Source of the DNA: Trichosphaerium sp. ATCC 40318
Lineage: Eukaryota > Discosea > Flabellinia > Trichosidae
DNA: 64,000 bases
Direction: 5' to 3'
NCBI GenBank assembly: GCA_038496445.1
Contig: JALMLS010000334.1
Span: forward strand, 62,001-126,000
Positions 1-11,017 of the stretch are shown here, piece after piece. Positions within the stretch are counted from its first letter, which is position 1. Each line of letters opens with the position of its first letter. Position numbers and translations under genes: made by a program. The notes under the pieces are model-generated. The model ran no database searches, was not told where the DNA came from, and saw nothing but the letters and a program-made list of their open reading frames with translations.

Positions 1-84
1 TCTTTGAGCGTAGTCGACGTTACCAGAGGCGTACCCGCCCAAATCTTGATGAATCACTTTCTCTAGCGCGTTAATTCTCTCCAT
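1..84 (-). CDS. 5' end of a minus-strand gene (partial)
   Basis: The reverse strand opens with ATG at 84 and stays open for 28 codons to the window edge (begins MERINALEKVIHQDLGGY). The rest of the gene lies outside the window. The fragment looks like ordinary coding sequence with an amphipathic start, but no family can be named from it. It is divergent from the phosphatase gene that starts at 231, so the 146 bp between them would hold both promoters. A short chance ORF is the alternative. Confidence 0.4.
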   Translation of the reverse strand, partial: MERINALEKVIHQDLGGYASGNVDYAQR

Positions 85-230
85 ATTGCTATCTTTGTTC
101 TAAAGTAAGCTGTATCACTTGCAACAGGTGGATCAAACTGGGAAAACGCTAAGGAGCTTGTCAACACTGGTCTTTTTGTGAACCCTAAAAAGTTTTCCGA
201 ACAGAAAAGTCTGTAGCATTGTAACAGCCA

Positions 231-1289
231 TGGAAAGACTTACCTTTCTTTTATTTGTATGTTTTGTAGTCGTATCAACTGATAGGTTGGGAGGAAACTT
301 CTCAGGGTCCGTTTTGTATAATATTAGACTCATCACGTGATTTCTAAGGTAAAAACGTGTTTCTAACGTTTTTTTGAATAGAGACCGTGTAAAATTCATT
401 GCGACCAGTACTAATGGCGTTAACTACCTTTTTCGAGGTAATGAACCTCTTGACAATGATTCCTTTGCGTACGAGCCACTTCTTAAGGCAATACGTGCAG
501 CTGGCCTAAACTCATCTATAACACTACCTTCAGACTTGTACTTAGTTGGTATGACGCTTAGACTTGCAAATGTTTAATGTATATTTTTTTTAGACTTTAA
601 TCTCTTGTCTATTGAGATCACGGATGAAGATGCTGAGAAGAAGTTTTTTACGGAAAATCCTGATAAAGGAGAGTTCATTCACTGGCCAATAATAGGTAAT
701 ATTTTTGGACCCGACGATTACTTTGAATCTATAAGAAAGACAATGGCAAAAGATTTAGACGTAAGCTTACAATCAAAACAAAAAAAATCAACTTTGAGAC
801 TTTGACACTCTCTACAGGACTGGACTTTTGATAAAGTACCAAAGACAATGGCAACACTTCAAAGTACTTTAGATAAGACGTACCCTAAACCAGCCATTAT
901 CTACGTACACTGTGAAGGTAATATTACAGTTATTTTTTTCACCTTGAACACTTTTTTTCGTTGATAATATTCACGTGCTTTGTACAGCTGGTATGGACAG
1001 AACAGGCGAAATTTCAGGATCGTATTATATGAAATACTTGAACTGGACCTACCAAGAGGCATTGTATTATGATAATAATTGTATAGAAGGTCGTGATATT
1101 GAACCAGAGAGTAAAAACGGACTTCAATGGTACAGTATATTTCTCCCATTTTTATCACTAATAATAAAAAGGTATTGCTACAATCTCAAGTATGCTGAAG
1201 GCGCTAATCAAACATGTGTTGACCAAAAACCTTATAACCCAAAACCATGCACTATAAAGCATGTATCTGGAGATACGAATGTTTATTAA
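231..1289 (+). CDS. Secreted CX5R (dual-specificity / PTP-like) phosphatase
   Basis: The first codons give a signal peptide (MERLTFLLFVCFVVVS). Exons join in frame across introns at about 317-363, 549-593, 761-819, 917-987 and 1129-1171. The joined protein carries the cysteine-phosphatase loop HCEAGMDRTGE, with the catalytic Cys and Arg split by the fourth intron, followed by SGSYYMKYLNWTYQEALYYDN. That general form (HCxxGxDRTGE) is known from protist PTP/DSP-like secreted phosphatases. The C-terminal part is Cys-containing and ends at TAA 1287-1289. The likely role is dephosphorylation of a phosphoester in the secretory pathway, lysosome or outside the cell; the substrate cannot be told. The first donor falls inside a CACGTG palindrome. 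The stop codon overlaps that of the convergent neighbour. A phytase-like activity is a possible alternative. Confidence 0.8.
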
Positions 1290-2784
1290 TAATAAAAGTA
1301 TAACCCAATGAACACAAAGAGTCCAAGGATAAAAGCTAAAGGAGAAATAGGTGTATCCCATAACTGTTTTCTTTTTCTTAGATCAGCGAGCGTACTATCT
1401 ATTGTTTTCTTGATCGTATACTCTGGTTTATATCCTAGGTATTTAGTTGCTTTCTTATTTGAAAAAGAGCGATGTTCAAGCATTCTGGCAAGTGTTTTCG
1501 CTTTCATCATAAAAAGTCTTCTCTTTCCTTCAAAAAAAATCTCAGAAAATTCTTCGTTTTTACGTTAACCAAAGGTACCGATATTAAAGATAGGGCCAGC
1601 AATAGATACAACAATCTTTACCAGTTCCATAGGAAGAGAGAACAAAGGCTAGTTTTTAGTTAGAGGTTGACCTTCAAGAGAAAAAAAAGGATTTGTACTT
1701 GAATACGTCTTTGCTGTTTACACAAATACTTTATCCAATCTTCATACGTCATCGAGTCGTTTGGAGTAATATTATATATGTTTCCAAGTGCTTCATCACC
1801 ACTCTCTAGTGCCTTAACAAAACCTTGAACCACATCATCAACGTGTACAAACCTACCGAAACGAAAAAAAAATCAGCTTCTCAAAATTTTTCAACAAAAA
1901 AAAAAGGGTACATGAGGTGATGTGTTTGTGCTCCGTTTGGTACAAAGAAGAATAATCCAAAGTCAATCAAAGACATTAATTCAGGTATTGCAAAATCATC
2001 GTCAGGGCCAGTAACACCACAAGGTCTCAGAATCATATATCCCATGCCTAATAAAAGGAGTAAAGATTGTGCTTTTTTTTCATATCATTTTTTGTTAAAG
2101 TACGATATTACGTACCTGTGCTTGCTGCTGTGAGCTTGATAAGCTCCTCAGCTTGCCGTTTACTTTCCCCATAGTCATAGTTTGGTTTAGGAGTAGCATC
2201 TTCGCTTACAAAAGTTGTTGATTGTCCTCCAATTGCCTCTGTCGAAGAGCAATAGATAAACCTACAAAAACAATCATTTGTGACATTTTTATTTTTCAAA
2301 GGTGTTTATACCGCTCGACATTGTTGTTACTAGCTGCCGTGAGAAGATTCTTTGTACCAGTAACGTTCATAGTGAATATATCTTTAACTGAGCGAGGATA
2401 AAAATCCATTAGCGCTGCCATGTGTATTATCGTGTGTATGCCGCTTGTACAAGCTCTGAGAGAATCTACATCGCTAATATCTCCAACGACAGTTTTAACG
2501 TCTTTTGTATTTTAACGTTAGTGATGTGAAAACACCGTGCGCGTACTCTTTGGAATGTTATTGGTGTTGCTAATAGGCGTTTAGATCAAGATTACTCGGT
2601 TAGTACAAAAACGAACCTAGTTTTGCGTACAAGCGCTGTTAATGAATACTTCTCTTTAAACTGAGGCTCCGAGAGCTTATTTAGCAGTTTGGCACCTATC
2701 AGTGGCTAACGGCGAAACGCGGACAAATAGATTTGACATACCGATGTACCCAGTGCCACCTGTGACCAATACGTTTATACTCAT
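1286..2784 (-). CDS. 3beta-HSD / sterol dehydrogenase-type extended SDR, membrane-anchored
   Basis: The minus-strand start at 2784 gives MSINVLVTGGTGYIG, the Rossmann NAD(P)-binding glycine motif of extended short-chain dehydrogenases. Further exons hold an FIYCSSTEAIGG strand and the catalytic YxxxK as YGESKRQAEEL (near 2110-2290). They also hold a substrate-side segment reading VHVDDVVQGFVKALESG. The last exon (1286-1510) reads KKATKYLGYKPEYTIKKTI and ends in a hydrophobic helix (PLAFILGLFVFIGLYFYY). This domain order fits the 3beta-hydroxysteroid dehydrogenase / NSDHL-like group, which oxidises or reduces sterol or related 3-hydroxyls at the ER with a C-terminal anchor. Which sterol step it takes is inference. 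Exons are separated by at least five short introns. The stop TAA overlaps the stop of the upstream plus-strand gene. Confidence 0.82.
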
Positions 2785-2981
2785 TGATTATTGATTGACT
2801 TCGTCTAATCCTTATGAAAAAAGTCTACTTCAGTCCCTAGACTAAATTAGCAAGTCGTAGCAAACTATAACAACGTCACTATACCAAACGTTGGTTGTAC
2901 TCTTTACATCTTGACATCAATGATCAATTCATAGTAAAACAGTATAAAAAGAAGAATCTAATACCCCTACGCTCCGAAACA

Positions 2982-4802
2982 ATGGACAACGATAAGACTA
3001 CCAAAAAATTACGAGTTTTGCGTGAATGGCTTTTATCTACTGTCCCAACGCTCTTGGTATGTTACTAACCAATCAAATACGATTAATATACTACTAGTCA
3101 ATATTGAGGGCAATAAAACTCAATTCTCTCTCTTGTGAGTCTTTAGACGACATTAAAGATACTAGTCTCATCATACGGGACATACTTTGTGTACGCTAGC
3201 TTTTTTTGTTCTTTTTAGGCTACTACCTGGTTTGGTAAATTAATTTATACGGGCTCTAGAAACTGACGAGGATATCAAAATGGATACAACCTCGTGCTGT
3301 ATCTCAAGTAGAAGCGCCCGAAGGATTGGTACGTAAACTAAAACAATTTTTTTTTTCTCAAAACACAAAACGTTGTCTTTATTGTCGACTAATCGTCATT
3401 GGCGTACTAGGCACGCGTTACTCGTGTTCTTATAAATGCTATTGTAAACGTAGAAAATTCCTTATCCGACATTACAAATGCGGTAAAGACGAACCAAGTC
3501 CCTCTTATTAATATCATACGCATTGTACGCGTAGTAAAGGATCTACAATCAATACTAGATCCAAATGCGTCACCACAAGACACTCTTGCCTTTAAACAAA
3601 AGCCGAAGACTCGAACGGCCACTACTCCATCCAAACTACGACATTCTTCTCCTAAAAAGCCTAAAGACAAAACGGTAACGATATCTGACACGCCTGACAT
3701 AAAAGAGACACAATCGCACGTAAGAAAACGATCTGCAGCTGCAACACCTGACCATTTTCGGCAGTACGCCATACGTAGTATGCGTGCAAGTGGCGGAGCT
3801 ACCGTTAGGTCTCAGTCTAACATTGAGAAGCCTACAAAGGAATCTTGGAATACAAAAGACGCCATTAAGCAAGGTACAGACAGTAATATCAGATCTCGCA
3901 ATGCCAGCCTTCCTGGTGGGCTACAACTCAAAAAAAAATCAAAAAAATATATTGCAGCTACTGCAAAGTATATATCGGACTCTAAGAGCTCTACAAAGAG
4001 CTCAAAGTCCCGTAGAATAAAAAGCCCAAAAGGAACATCAAGAAAGAAGCATACACAACAAACAAGGGCTGTTACACTACCAGAAGGTTCTGTATCTCCT
4101 AGAAATCAGAAATTTGAGATGAAGCCTACTTCGTGGTCGAGAACAGTTCCTACAGGTGAAGAGAATGGACCAGGCTCTATAAAGTTCAGTAAACGTAGGG
4201 CAGAGAGTCAAGGGTTATTAATCTCCACTGAGACAAGAAAAGCTATACTTTCAACGTCTCGAGACGCAATAGATATTCCTGTCCGAAAACCGGATATACT
4301 ATCACCAAGGCATGATAGCCTATCATCTCAGTCTCTATCCTATGAAGAAACAAAAGCTACACCCGAAGGTATTTTCTCAGACGACGATGAGACGATTTTA
4401 CATAAAGTTCTTGTTAAATCATCAAATGATGAACCTGAATACGATTCTTTACCTCCTGTGAAGAAAGGTAATAAGAGACATTCTCTATACCTTGTTATAG
4501 ACTCTCTTCCTACGCCAATGGCAGTTGGTATGAGGCCACCATCGATATACAACACACCACCTGATGAGGATTCAATCCGAAAAACTTTAGTACCAAGACA
4601 ATTAGCGCCACATCAACGAGGTAATGTACCACCAGCTATAGAAGCTGCTCAAGAACATTACGCTTCTCTGCCACGAAGTGAAACCGGAACCAATGCTAGA
4701 TATGCACCTTTACCAGCCAAGAAACCACTCATTCAACATCAAGAAGAAAACGAATCTCATTACTCACCTTTACCTCTCAGGAAACCAGAGGCTGGGAACT
4801 AG
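2982..4802 (+). CDS. Basic, Ser/Pro-rich disordered protein with YxxLP repeats
   Basis: Probable start at 2982 (MDNDKTTKKLRVLREWLL), then small exons and a long open exon from about 3417 to the TAG at 4800-4802. The early part has a helical stretch (ARVTRVLINAIVNVENSLSD). The rest is low-complexity and rich in Lys, Arg, Ser and Thr, without a recognisable domain. Near the C-terminus four related motifs recur: EYDSLPPVKK, HYASLPRSET, RYAPLPAKKP and HYSPLPLRKP. They look like short linear binding or phosphorylation sites. I do not recognise the family. The first two introns do not join cleanly in one frame by eye, so the N-terminal exons are tentative; the long exon is secure. It is divergent from the dehydrogenase gene, with 197 bp between the starts. 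Confidence 0.7.
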
Positions 4803-4906
4803 GTAGATAGCCTCTATCTCTTGTATATGTAACAGAGCTTCATGGCCTTCGAAGGTGTTGTTTTATCATAGAGCTTAATGCAAATGAGAACGCACGTGTA
4901 CTTTAC

Positions 4907-5186
4907 TCACTTAATAAAATACTTTTTTGAGTCTTCAACACAAAATCTCTTGACTTCTTTTGCCCAACCTCGACAACCTCGAGTTGCCTTGCGTCTGTTT
5001 ACGGTTTTTACAACTCGTGGTTTACGGTGACGTTCAGCATTGTGGGTTTTTTCTGTTAAGTTGCTCCGTGGCTAAATTACGAAGCGTTTCAACTAAGTAG
5101 CACTTCGGAGTCTTGTCTGCACTCGTTGAGGATTTATTGGAAGTAAAATCTATTTGTTTGTCAAAAATGGCCATGGTAATGCCCAT
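4907..5186 (-). CDS. Small basic hypothetical protein
   Basis: The reverse strand from ATG 5186 reads MGITMAIFDKQIDFTSNKSS. A 29-nt intron with a GTAATT donor (about 5049-5077) then allows an in-frame join. The second exon is strongly coding-like (HNAERHRKPRVVKTVNRRKA, then GCRGWAKEVKRFCVEDSKK) and stops at TGA 4907-4909. The product would be about 80 residues, highly basic, and may bind nucleic acid. No family recognised. The open frame continues upstream with a Ser-rich stretch, so the true start may lie further up. The start region overlaps the proposed first exon of SIN1 on the other strand. Confidence 0.55.
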
Positions 5187-7553
5187 GAAGTCGTTGTTAG
5201 TGCTTGTAAAGTGCGTTGGCAGTTTAGTTTTTGATTGTTCTGAATAATTGTCGTAAAGGGAGGCTGGCACGCTCGAGACGACAGAAAGAGACCCGTACGT
5301 GGAGCTTTTATTTGATGATGAAGAAGAAGACGTAAAAATCGGCGCATCTGTAGAGAAACAAGAAACCCTTGTGCCCAAGAACAATGCTGGTACCTATTAC
5401 GCAAGTTGCCGTTACTAAATTAGTACAGCCCAACAAAACAGTGCTGAGAGGCAAGAAAACAAGGATTTAAGTATGTAACGCAGCACCACAATTTTTTTCT
5501 AAGCCCTTCAAGGCAAAAACGTAACATTCGTTCCAAACACTGATATTGGTACTGGATTCATATTTATAAAGCAACCAATAGCGAAACTAGTTGATGTAAG
5601 GCTTGTTTAACAATCACAAACGATACATAATTTAACTGAACAAAAAGGAGACATCACAACTATCAGCACTCATTGAAGCTCTTCCAAAAATTGGTGACTT
5701 GGATCTCATTGCTGTGCGTAATTTTTTTCGACCTTCCAGACACGTGTGAAATGTAGTCGCATTTTTTTGTGAAAACTTTGGTTGCAACTTGGATGAGTAC
5801 ATTGACAACTTTCGTTGTTGGTCATATGCGTGTACTACGCCCTCAAGAAATTGTTGGGGTTTTTCTTTTAAAAAAAGTATGTACTTGACATTCTTACGGA
5901 CGCTTTAGAGCTCCCATATGGTGGGTGGAAAGCATCGTGTTATTTCTTTGAGGGTTGCCAAAAAACTTGGAGACGAAAATGAAGGCCCTTACTTGGCCTT
6001 GAAAGGTATAGGGAGTAAAACACACTATTAAAAATGACAACTATCTTAGTCGCTCTTGGACCTGGTGCAACTGTCGGTCAAGTGATTCAATGGGCAATGG
6101 AAGTCACAAGAGAAGATAAAAACGCTATTTTACATAATGATGAAGAGTTCTACTTATTGAGTGTTGCGGATGACGATGGCCTACCAGATGAGGATTTTCC
6201 AAGTACACAATGATCTTTTATTAAATTAGTAACATTTTCGATCACGTGCCTCCATAATAGCATGGACAAAATTGACTTATTTTAATAGCTTTGGACAGAA
6301 CAAGAGATATTTATCAATTTAACTTTGAAGAGTTCGTATTGATTAGAGATCCAGATCATAAACGTAAGTACAGCTCTGGTTTAAACCAATATACTTCTTG
6401 TTGCTACTACTATTATTCTTTCGCGTGTACTAATCTTTTTGGGTGTAGCAAAAGGAGCGAGGTCACTTAAGTATCTTAAGATTCATTTACCTGATGAGCA
6501 ATACCAAATTGCTGAATACAAAGAACACCAAACGCTCAATGACCTACTTGAAACTGTTTGTAATAAGCGTAAGCTTGATAAGGACGACTTTTGTCTTCGT
6601 GTGCGTGCATGAAATTTTTTTTTTTCCTTCTTTCTATTGTAGACTTCTTGTTGGCTTCGTTCAGCAACTGCTTTCGCGTTACCCTTGATTTTGTATTTTT
6701 CGACCAAACCACTTGCAAAAACCTCGCCTCAACTTATGGATACGGCCATACAACCATGAAAACTCCGTGTCTCTTTCCGAACCGCGAAGATAAGCATGGT
6801 ATGGCCCTGCCAGTACTTGGGTCCGTGAGGACCAGGGAACGTAGGGTGCTGTATTCATTTTGCTTTTTTTTATGCTGCCTCCTTTACAAGAAGCGGTGAA
6901 GACCAAGCATTATTGGTCCGGCAATATCGATAAAACTGTGTCAAGTTCGTAAATTAACTTTTTTTTTAGTTGCTTTGGGAGAAAGAGAAAGAATTGATAA
7001 TGGACACCAAAGTTGGTTCATTGGGTGTAGCAGAGATTGCTTTAGTTGCTCTAAAAGAAGAACAGCCAACAAAGCAAAAGACAGTAGTTATGACGCCTTT
7101 TTTTGCAAAAGAATACAAGGTAACACTTTTTTTTTTGAAAGTTAATTTTAAGTGATTTGTATTGATTCTCTCTTAGGAGTATGCTTGTTTCAGAAAAGTT
7201 GGTGTTAGAAATAAAGAGCGTATTCTTGGTATTGATGGTGATGGTATCAAGTTTAAAAAGAAGAGAAATGGAGCTACTAAGGTAAGCAATCTTCAAGAAA
7301 TTGTTGTCAGTTTTGGGTTTTTTAACAGAGTTTTAGTCGTTGCGGCCCATCAGCGAGTTAGTACGCTGTGAACTTGGCAGAAAGCCAGGTGTTTTTACTC
7401 TTACATTCAAAGGGAAGAATACAACACAATCAATGGAGTCTAAATTCTCAGGTAATCGCACAGAAAGACGAAAACTGGAAATCTTGGTTGCTAATTTTTT
7501 TACCTTTAGAAGAAATTGTGGAGAAGATCAAGTTCCTGATGGAGAACGCTTAA
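5167..7553 (+). CDS. SIN1: TORC2 subunit SIN1/AVO1-like
   Basis: Three SIN1 domains appear in order. The CRIM domain, about 6040-6360, has ATVGQVIQWAMEV, then YLLSVADDDGLPDEDFPS (compare the acidic CRIM loop of animal Sin1) and LDRTRDIYQFNFEEFVLI. A Ras-binding-like domain starts with LKYLKIHLPDEQYQIAEYK (about 6465-6600). A PH domain with RKVGVRNKERILGIDGDG ends in EEIVEKIKFLMENA at TAA 7551-7553. SIN1 is the TORC2 subunit that presents AGC-kinase substrates to TOR and binds Ras and phosphoinositides at membranes. The N-terminal exons are short and acidic (FDDEEEDVKIGASVEKQE) and their exact joins, including the start at 5167, are uncertain. A possible GC-AG intron lies near 5400. One intron of about 365 nt contains a 5S rRNA gene on the same strand. 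Confidence 0.85.
6737..6857 (+). rRNA. 5S rRNA: 5S ribosomal RNA gene
   Basis: The sequence follows the eukaryotic 5S consensus along its length: GGCCATACAACCATGAAAAC, CTTTCCGAACCGCGAAGATA, AGCATGGTATGGCCCTGCC, AGTACTTGGGTCCGTGAGGA and CCAGGGAACGTAGGGTGCTG. The ends TGGATACGGC and GCTGTATTCA pair over ten positions including G-U pairs, forming helix I and setting a length of 121 nt, normal for 5S. The internal box A/C promoter region is present. A TTTT and then a longer T run follow from 6858, as expected for a Pol III terminator. The gene sits inside an intron of SIN1 and is co-oriented with it. Confidence 0.96.
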
Positions 7554-8436
7554 AGTGTACAGTAAGAACATGGAAGAAAAAAGAAATAGAGAATCAATAA
7601 TTGGTGTTTCTCGTATTTGTACACTAGACAAAATGAGGCAAAGAAAAAACAAAAAAAAAAAAGAAATATTGTTCTTTTTGAAAAGTTTAGTAAAAAGGTA
7701 ATTGTAAAAAGTAAGTCTTTGGCGTAAAATCTCTTTTGTTTATCTGTCGTATAAGGTTCCACCATACTCCAAAGTGAGTGTGTTGATACGTTTTGTGTAG
7801 CGCAGTGGTTAGTCACCAACCAAACTTTGATACCAATCTATGTTTGTAGTAAAATATTTTCTGAAAATTTTTTTTTGTTGGAGCGTACGTGCTAGGTTTA
7901 AACGTTCGAAAGTTTGGACAATAAAAGCAAAAAAATTATGGGTTTTCTTGGGGACAATTTGGTTGACAAACTCTTGTAAAACAGCCAATTACGTACCATT
8001 TCTTAGAGCTCAATAGGTAGGCATAGAAATTTCAAACGTTGTCCATAAAAACTTCAGCTTTAAATGAAATCTGACATGCAGTAAATCTATCTAGATAGAC
8101 GGTATTCAGAACATATATGGTTTGATTTTATTCGATCATTTGTTCGTTATTTTTAATCCCCGGTAAATAGATTGTGGTGCTAACATTTGCATAAAAAGCC
8201 GTCTACGTAATTGTCACCCTTAAAGAGTGGTATGATGAAGTTCGCTACACCCTTTGTATGCTACACTACACGTGTGAATCAAAATATTGAATAAAATGTC
8301 CCTGTCCGAAAAACCTGGCATAGTTTAAACAATCCAACGCTGCCTCGGATGTATTTCTGGGCAAAGAATCAGTGTGATACGAGGTACACACTAAATACAA
8401 TATCTCGAGACAACAAGCACAACTGCTGCGTTCGTT
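7554..8436. other. Intergenic stretch between SIN1 and the CAP gene
   Basis: About 880 bp of AT-rich sequence with poly-A tracts (near 7650) and no convincing coding exon. A tRNA box-A-like string at about 7794 (GTGTAGCGCAGTGGTTAG) has no matching B box or cloverleaf. The promoter of the CAP gene probably lies in the last 200 bp. Confidence 0.5.
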
Positions 8437-10055
8437 ATGTCAACAAGTAAGTGCTATCACTTCAACTAAGCTATTGTTTATCCTCTAATACTAGTACTTA
8501 GTATTGTTTCTTCTCCTTTTGGTTTTTATTTCGTGTTCGCTGGCAGCGCTTACGCAACAACAAAAAGATGATTTATTGACCTATCACAACGAAGCGAGGT
8601 ACGTCACGTGTTTTTTGAGCGACAAGTTTCCGAGCGGAAAACTTTTGAAACATTCTTTGCTTTTAGAGCCTTAAAATGTGTCGGTCCAATGACGTGGGAT
8701 GATGCCCTATCAAACACAGCACAAGCTTGGGCTGACGGAGGAAACGAAGGTCATAACCCTAATAGAACACAGGACTACGCAAACTTCGGTGGTATCGGAT
8801 CTGTAGGCGAAAACGTCGCTGGTGGATCATGGTATTCATTTTTTAGGTTGTGCACCTCGCACAGCAAAAATTGAATGGTTTCTGTTTTGTTCGCTGTCTT
8901 ACTCTATTCTAGGCCTAGCTATAGTCTTAAAGACCACTTTGACGCTTGGGTAAGCGAAGAATCAGTACCTTGTAATACAGGTGGTGGTCATTACACTCAA
9001 GTGCTTTGGGAACAATCAACAAAGCTTGGTTGCGGTTTTAAACTCAGACCTAATGGTGAGCCACGTGCTATTTGCCTAACAAACAGTAGTGTTCGTGTTC
9101 GGTATTGGCTTAACTCTGTGATTTTTAGGAAAGTGGGGAACTATTGTTGTAATCCCTGCAGGTACGACTAGGTACTAAATAGTTACTGCTGGTGGAAATG
9201 GAGTAGGCTGGATTGATGTTGTGATCGGGGTAACATGTTGGAACATCAGTTCGCGACACCTACTCCTTCTGGACTTCCAGATGGGTTCAAGGGGCCTTTG
9301 ACCGACGCTGAAAGACTCGCTATATTGGAGGCACACAACACAAAGCGGCAAGTACATCCAAAGCAGTTTTATAACAGTCTACATCAATTGAAACTATCAC
9401 GTGTTTTTTTACCTTTCGGGAATACTAAGCTTTTCCTCTAGCGCTTCGCGATGTGTTCCTCGACTTGAATGGGACTCTACACTCGAGGAAGTTGCTCAAG
9501 ATTTCGCTGATCGTGGTGTTTTCTCTATCAATAGTAACAGACATGAAGATTACCAGAATCTCGGTGGAGACGGTTATATCGGTGAGAACGTAGCTGGCTT
9601 CTTGTATGAACATACCTCTAGCAAAATTTTTGGCTAAACTCTTTTTTAGCGGTGATGCCAAAGATACAGGTGTAAAAAATTGGGCGTCAGCCGAAGGACA
9701 GCCCTGTAATAATGGAACTGGTCAATACAAACAACTGATGTGGGAAAACAGTAAAAAAGTAGGATGTGGATACAAGATACTTACTGCATATGGTATGAAC
9801 ATATTTTGTTGGTTTTTTTTTTTGGAAATATTGTACATAGATTGTGTCTTATTATTTTTCTCAGGTGGAATGACATTCCTTGTTTGCAATTACCAACCTA
9901 CTGGTAACTACATTGGACAAGATGCCTTCCCGCTAGACAAGTGTACAAACTGTATTTCAGCCCGTAATGCAGCACATTCAGGAGCAAATACTATTAGTGT
10001 AAAAGCATCATTTTGTCTTTTGCTATTATTTGTATTGTACTCTTGTGCTATCTAG
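8437..10055 (+). CDS. Two-domain CAP (SCP/PR-1) protein, secreted and probably GPI-anchored
   Basis: Joining ATG TCA ACA A to the exon after the next intron gives a signal peptide, MSTILFLLLLVFISCSLA. The first CAP domain has TYHNEARALKCVGPMTWDD, GENVAGGS and the CAP signature GHYTQVLWEQSTKLGCG (about 8985-9040). A second domain follows in frame with LEAHNTKR, VPRLEWDSTLEEVAQDFADR, GENVAG, GQYKQLMWENSKKVGCG and LVCNYQPTGNYIG. The signature His is replaced by Gln in domain 2. The C-terminus is hydrophobic after small residues (FCLLLLFVLYSCAI), as in a GPI-attachment signal. CAP proteins are extracellular and often bind sterols or lipids. The linker between domains relies on two mini-introns, so two adjacent genes remain possible. 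Confidence 0.82.
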
Positions 10056-10606
10056 ATATAAACCAAATAGATTGTTTCTTCAAAATTTATGTTTTTCATA
10101 TAAATAGCTATTGATTGCTAACGTGGAAAGCCCCACTTTGATTGGTGGTTTTTTTTTCGGTCAAAATAAAATCACGTGTTTGTTTTCTCAAAACTTTGAT
10201 TTACATCGTCACACAGTATTTTTAGCATACTAAAATAATAAGTGAAAAAAAAGAGCTACCAATCAAAGAGACAGTGTCGGAATGTTGTTTGACACTGTTT
10301 AGAGGCTGCATACTAGATTATTCATAGCTAGCAACAACAATTCGTTTTGAAAAATATTAGGAACTTGTTTTTTCTGCAGGAACTGGTAGAAAATTAATAT
10401 GAGTTCTTTTCCCAGGTACAAATTTGAGTGCTACAGCATGAGGAAAGCGATTTTATTAGAATAAAACCATAAACGTTCCAAAATACCACTATAATTTACT
10501 GGGATACTTGTGTTTTACTAGCGCTGCGTTGGCTTCTTTGAAACATTGCTTTAACGCTCCTGTATAAGACTTCCTCTTTGCAATAAAAACTCCATACTAA
10601 AATGTA
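10056..10606. other. Intergenic stretch
   Basis: About 550 bp of AT-rich DNA between the convergent ends of the CAP gene and the small minus-strand gene. It holds one CACGTG (10173) and short T runs. I see no coding exon, RNA gene or repeat. Confidence 0.5.
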
Positions 10607-11017
10607 TTAAAGTGGCTTCAAGTTGTCAATGAGTCGTACTGGTGTTGCTAGCTGGCAAGTTTTTTTCCACTCAGGCAGTCTTTTAAAACCTGCAAAACCC
10701 ACTCCAGCGCTACAATCGAATGTCCAGTGTTGTTCTGAATCTTCAAGTCTAATATCAAAACTACCTTTTCTTGACAGCTCTGGCTTTAGTTCATCGAGCA
10801 AATCGTCCACTCCCATCTTTTTCATGACTCCCCGCCAACAGTAGCCCAGAAGCTTTGTAACATTGCTTATGCCTGGACAATTGGTTTCAAAAAGGATTTT
10901 GCCTTCAAAAACCAACATTGTTTGCTGGGCAAATTCTACTGTCAATAAGTCATCGTTCGAGTTGTATCGGTTCAAAAGCTTACGCTTGATGTAGACAATG
11001 CAGATGGATAAGGACAT
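10607..11017 (-). CDS. Hypothetical protein, 136 aa, single exon
   Basis: An uninterrupted ORF from ATG 11017 to 10607. It starts MSLSICIVYIKRKLLNRY and includes LLGYCWRGVMKKMGVDDLLD and HWTFDCSAGVGFAGFKRLPE. There is no signal peptide or clear membrane segment. Composition looks like a folded cytosolic protein with an alternating hydrophobic pattern. I do not recognise a family. It is divergent from the alpha/beta hydrolase with only 80 bp between the two start codons, so the pair probably share a promoter. Confidence 0.65.
   Translation of the reverse strand: MSLSICIVYIKRKLLNRYNSNDDLLTVEFAQQTMLVFEGKILFETNCPGISNVTKLLGYCWRGVMKKMGVDDLLDELKPELSRKGSFDIRLEDSEQHWTFDCSAGVGFAGFKRLPEWKKTCQLATPVRLIDNLKPL

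Noticed and set aside
3407-3772. 121-codon minus-strand ORF
   Set aside because: It lies antisense to the coding exon of the disordered protein, has Cys-rich composition typical of antisense shadows and no domain.
6483-6906. Several overlapping ORFs on both strands
   Set aside because: They overlap the SIN1 Ras-binding exon and the 5S rRNA gene and have no protein-like pattern of their own.
7788-7860. tRNA-like box A (GTAGCGCAGTGGTTAG)
   Set aside because: No B box, no acceptor stem and no anticodon arm can be folded around it.
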